From NCBI GenBank assembly GCA_964006375.1, contig OZ023265.1, positions 149,265,769 through 149,329,768 on the forward strand: a stretch of 64,000 nucleotides of DNA, given 5' to 3'. The DNA is from Tillus elongatus. Taxonomy: Eukaryota > Arthropoda > Insecta > Coleoptera > Cleridae. Of this stretch, positions 60,684 to 64,000 are shown one piece after another. Below the pieces are notes generated by a model, which ran no database searches, was not told the origin of the DNA, and was given only the letters and a program-made list of their open reading frames with translations. Position numbers and translations under genes: made by a program. The first letter of the stretch is position 1; each line of letters opens with the position of its first letter.

Positions 60684-60791
60684 CAATGGGCCAGATGTAG
60701 CTCAAAACCTCTTATAATTAACGTAAACAATATACGAGCAAAAATTGTTTACGTTAATTATAAGAGGTTTTGAGCTACATCTGGCCCATTG
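60684..60791. repeat. Perfect 48-bp inverted repeat in block B
   Basis: Arms 60684-60731 and 60744-60791 are perfectly complementary (48 of 48), with a 12-base loop ATACGAGCAAAA-like. The arm is the block B box (TTTTGAGCTACATCTGGCCC), so one half of block B has been copied in inverse. A shorter palindrome TAAAGCTATTGAGCTTTA sits at 60663-60680. Confidence 0.9.
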
Positions 60792-60939
60792 GTGATCCAA
60801 ACACCACTTATATCATTGCATTTTTGCATTTTCTATCGAATTATAATGCATTAGCGTTAATCGTTTCCGAGTTATTTCAGTTGTTTTGCAACTTTTCAAT
60901 TATTTTATGGCACATATCAAAAATTATGATATTAAGATT

Positions 60940-61053
60940 TTTGTAGAAAAAAATCACTAATGAAGAGATGCCGACTTTTGAACAAATTTCTTCAAATGAG
61001 CGCGAACTAGGCCCCTTAGAACAGATATCTGGGGTCAGTTTCAATTTTTATAT

Positions 61054-61127
<74 letters not shown>
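60940..61127 (-). mobile_element. HINE-like repeat, reverse, left half of a split unit
   Basis: Starts with the terminal block AAAAAATCACTAATGAAGAG, GAGCGCGAACTAGGCCCCTT and ATATCTGGGGTCAGTTTCAA, then (TA)n 61059-61125. The rest of the unit reappears after the transposon, at 63816. Confidence 0.7.
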
Positions 61128-61129
<2 letters not shown>

Positions 61130-63810
61130 AGGGTTGTCCAATATGTGCGCGTCGGTCCATAGTTACTAAACCGTTATACTTTTAAAAAAAAATTCAATGA
61201 AACTTATAACGTGTGATCTTTGCTACCACCCAAAATTATTTTTAAATATACAGGGTGTACAAAAAAAGAGTAATACCAAAAATTATATTTTTCTTAAATG
61301 GATTACTATAGTTTTTTATATGGTAAATGAAGCCTCTGTAGGTTCTATATTCAACTAAAATTTGTAAGATTGTCAAATGCAGTGTTGCCGAGTTATTAAT
61401 TTTTCTTTACAAATTTAGTCAAAAACATACTTGTCCGACTGTTATATCTCTGCCACTGTTCGTTAGTTACGCTGATCCTGAACTGTCTTTACATTTGGAT
61501 TGGTTCATACAAGGTGTTTAAAATTTTTCTTCAAACATCCCTATATTCACCTCTATTTTAATTGAATTTCTTAAATACAACACCCTGTATATTATTTTGC
61601 CGTTAGAAAGCCCAAAGTGTGCTCATTCAGAAAATACCATGTTTGTCGTATCTATCTCAACCTACTTTTGAGATGTTAAGGTTTTCCAAAAATTTACACA
61701 GAAAATGAGAAAAATCACAGGCGGCACGGCACAAGGAATCGAAACAATTGCTAGTCGTTGACATCACAATGTAACTAATTATTTGTACAATCCTGTGACA
61801 TTTGGTGACATCTTCTACATATTATCTTTTTTAATAAGGAGTATTTTGTAATAAAAATGAAGTATGCGATTCAGCAATCAATTGAAATGATTTATATGTA
61901 ACTTATTATTTGTATAATCTTGTGACATTTAGCGACGTTTTGTGTATATTATCTTTTTTAATAAGGTGTATTTTGTAATAAAAATGACGTACACGCTTGA
62001 AGAATAAAATGCCATGATTTATGTCCTTGGAGAATGCTTAAAAAATTGTCTTCTGGCATCCAGAGTGTACGGTGAGAGATTTCCTGCAAGAAGGCATCCA
62101 GATGCAAGATCATTTCAAAGACTAATGAATAGATTTGACAAGACGGAGACAGTTAAGTACGAGAAGCATGAACGAATAAAGCTAGTGCTAAACGAAACGC
62201 ATCTGTTGTTGAAGACCCACATAGAAGTACAGCAGACATAAGTGATATGTTGATCTTAGGTCAAACTTCTGTGAAAAGAATGTTAAGTAAGAATAGGTTT
62301 CATCCATATCGTGTGCAACTCACTCAAATACTTAATAGACAAGACTTCGAAAGTAGGATACATTTCTGTAGTTGGGGTCTTGCTCGAATTGGAGAAGAGG
62401 AACGATTCTGGAATAATGTATTGTTCACGGATAAGGAGACATTCCAAAACAATGGTCATTTAAACAGGCATAATGCACAATTCTACGCTGATGCCAATCC
62501 ACATTTTGTGAGAACTATTGACCAGCAACATAGGTAGAGTATAAATGTATGGGGAGGAATAATTGGAGACCACATAATAGGGCTGCATTTTTTTGATGGA
62601 CATCTCAATGGAAATATTTTTCAAAATTTTTTAGACGAAGATCTTGATAATCTGCAGGAAAACATACTACTTCAACTATTGAGAAGGATGTGGTTCCAGT
62701 TACATTGGGCCCTATATTGGAGTCTGAAATACTCTGAATGAAAAATTTCCAGGCTGTTGGATCGGAAGAGGAGGACCTATTCCGTGGCCTCCAAGATCAC
62801 CAGATCTAACGAAACGGGATTTTTTCTTATGGGTATACATTAAAGATATGGTCTACAAAACACCCCAACAACAACAGCAAACATGCGGAAAAGAATAAGA
62901 GACGCATTTTATTCAGTTACTCCCCTGAGGTTACGAAATCTAAATAAATCTTTAACAGGCAGGTTCAATATGTGCCTACAACAAAATGGTAGAGTGTTTG
63001 AACATCTGATGAAGTAGTTATTGTGTTTATGTTAATTACCTAAATTATGTTACGTTTAACAATCCTTTATTCTGAATGATTTTATCATTATTTAAATAAA
63101 TATGATATAAATTTGCGATGCAAAAAGAAATAGCATTCTTATGTTAACAAGTATCACTTGCTTTGATTCCTAATTTGGTGCTGCCTCTGATTTTTCTCAT
63201 TTTCTGTGTAAATTTTTGAAAAAACCTAAATGTCTCAAAAGTAGGTTGAAACAGATACGGCAAGTATGGTATTTTCTGAATGAGCCTACCTTAAGCTTTC
63301 TAACGGCAAAATAATATACAGGGTGTTATAGTTAAGAAATTCAATTAAAATGAAGGTGAATGTAGGGATATTTGAAGAGAAATTTTGAACACCCTGTATG
63401 AACGAGTGCAAATGTAAAGACAGTTCAGGCTGGACTAGGCCAATATTAGATTGCACGTAAATTTCGCAGGGTAACTAACGAATAGTGGCAGAGATATAAC
63501 AGTCTGAAGAAAGTATGTTTTTGACTAAATTTTTAAAGAAAAATTAATAACTCGGCAACACTGCATTTGATAATCTTACAAATTTTTAGTTGAATATAAA
63601 ACCTGTAGAGGCTTCATCTACCGTATAAAAAACTATAGTATTCCATTTAAGAAAAATATAGTTTTTGGTATTACTCTTTTTTGTACACCCTGTATACTTA
63701 AAAATAATTTTGGGTTGTAGCAAAGATCACACGTTATAAGTTTCATTGGGATTTTTTTTCAAGTACAACGGTTTAGTAACTATGGACCAACGCGCACTTA
63801 TCGGACAACC

Positions 63811-63813
<3 letters not shown>
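61128..63813 (+). mobile_element. Transposon with >600-bp TIRs inside a (TA)n tract
   Basis: The left arm about 61128-61745 and right arm about 63165-63813 are inverted copies. Shared blocks run from CAGGGTTGTCC and GTCCATAGTTACTAAACCGT through CAGGGTGTACAAAAAAAGAG and GAGGTTGAGAT-type stretches to AATTTTTGGAAAACC and GATTCCTT. Internal TACAGGGTGT motifs suggest an older, shorter element nested within the arms. A ~120-bp tandem duplication (61752-61870, 61895-61995) precedes the coding relic. (TA)n on both outer sides shows the TA target was a microsatellite. Confidence 0.85.
61984..63017 (+). pseudogene. Transposase relic of the 61-kb element
   Basis: ATG at 61984 (MTYTLEE, a stop at codon 8, then AMIYVLGECLKNC, ASRVYGERFPARRHPDARSF, QRLMNRFDKTETV). 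After a frameshift near 62240 it reads GQTSVKRMLSKNRFHPYRVQ, DFESRIHFCSWGLARI, FWNNVLFTDKETFQNNGHLN (first catalytic Asp), AQFYADANPH, a stop, INVWGGIIGDHIIGLHFFDG, then a decayed second Asp region, DLTKRDFF-type third site, and RFNMCLQQNGRVFEHLMK-stop (63015-63017). About 345 codons overall, the superfamily norm. Four or more lesions. Confidence 0.85.
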
Positions 63814-63815
<2 letters not shown>

Positions 63816-63898
<83 letters not shown>

Positions 63899-64000
63899 AA
63901 GTTTGGCAGATCCCTTCCTTTTCCAAGTGGAACCAGAAAAATCGGACCAGGTTTTCCAGAATATTTTTTGGTTTCCTTTCGGGAAAAAAACACTTGCTGC
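63816..64000 (-). mobile_element. HINE-like repeat, reverse, right half of the split unit
   Basis: (TA)n 63816-63894, followed by ATGAAGTTTGGCAGATCCCT, CCAAGTGGAACCAGAAAAAT, GGACCAGGTTTTCCAGAATA and TTTCCTTTCGGGAAAAAAAC. These match the order beyond (TA)n in the reverse copy at 46064-46210. It continues past the window edge. Confidence 0.65.

Overview
The window looks like AT-rich arthropod (probably insect) genomic DNA that is almost entirely transposable-element debris. I found no intact host gene, rRNA or tRNA gene. Support for an insect host: Tc1/mariner-superfamily transposases of the 'YSVEERV... TGSVANKK... SPDLTPLDFFLWG' type, LINEs of I/R1, jockey/CR1 and R2/R4-like groups, a Penelope-like element, and thirteen or so long (TA)n tracts embedded in a dispersed repeat that resembles Helentron-associated elements (HINE/DINE). 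The species cannot be fixed from the sequence.

Layout. 0-4 kb: a 149-bp tandem repeat, a mariner relic, an I-group LINE tail and two restriction-like-endonuclease (RLE) LINE fragments whose 3' ends abut large (TAA)n arrays, as known for the R4-clade element Dong. 4.8-6.2 kb: a Penelope-like element (RT tail plus GIY-YIG endonuclease) with a hammerhead-like fold downstream. 6.8-8.4 kb: the first of three copies (also 39.6-41.1 and, inverted, 45.8-47.2 kb) of a composite repeat made of MITE-1, block B and a HINE-like (TA)n unit. 9.6-14.3 kb: transposase relics, including an element with ~310-bp inverted termini. 16-17.6 kb: a reverse-strand I-group LINE. 20-24.4 kb: HINE-like units. 26-28 kb: the longest open frame in the window (489 codons), the RT-RNase H tail of an I/R1-group LINE. 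28.6-29.4 kb: a GC-rich foldback. 31-32 kb: a large palindrome with hammerhead-like motifs in both arms.

32.3-35.1 kb: one transposase gene split by a 2.1-kb nested insertion. 36-38 kb: a second copy of the 12.5-kb transposon family. 43-45.8 kb: a transposase relic, a second copy of the 26-kb LINE and a jockey/CR1 relic in series. 48.1-48.9 kb: a solo LTR with TATA, initiator, polyadenylation signal and clustered heat-shock-element-like sites. 49-50.5 kb: a TIR transposon of uncertain superfamily. 52.6-56.5 kb: a mariner-like element and a HINE-like repeat, each interrupted by a copy of the same tRNA-derived SINE with a target-site duplication. 61-64 kb: a transposon with >600-bp inverted termini sitting inside the (TA)n tract of a HINE-like repeat.

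How the parts relate. This is a nested record of insertion. The order of events can be read at several places because insertions split recognisable frames or repeat units. Every coding relic carries stops, frameshifts or deletions, apart from the single long LINE frame at 26.5-27.9 kb, which is itself 5'-truncated. The most unusual signal is a set of short folds, in at least four unrelated flanking sequences, that share hammerhead-ribozyme-like architecture with locally complementary stem I strands.
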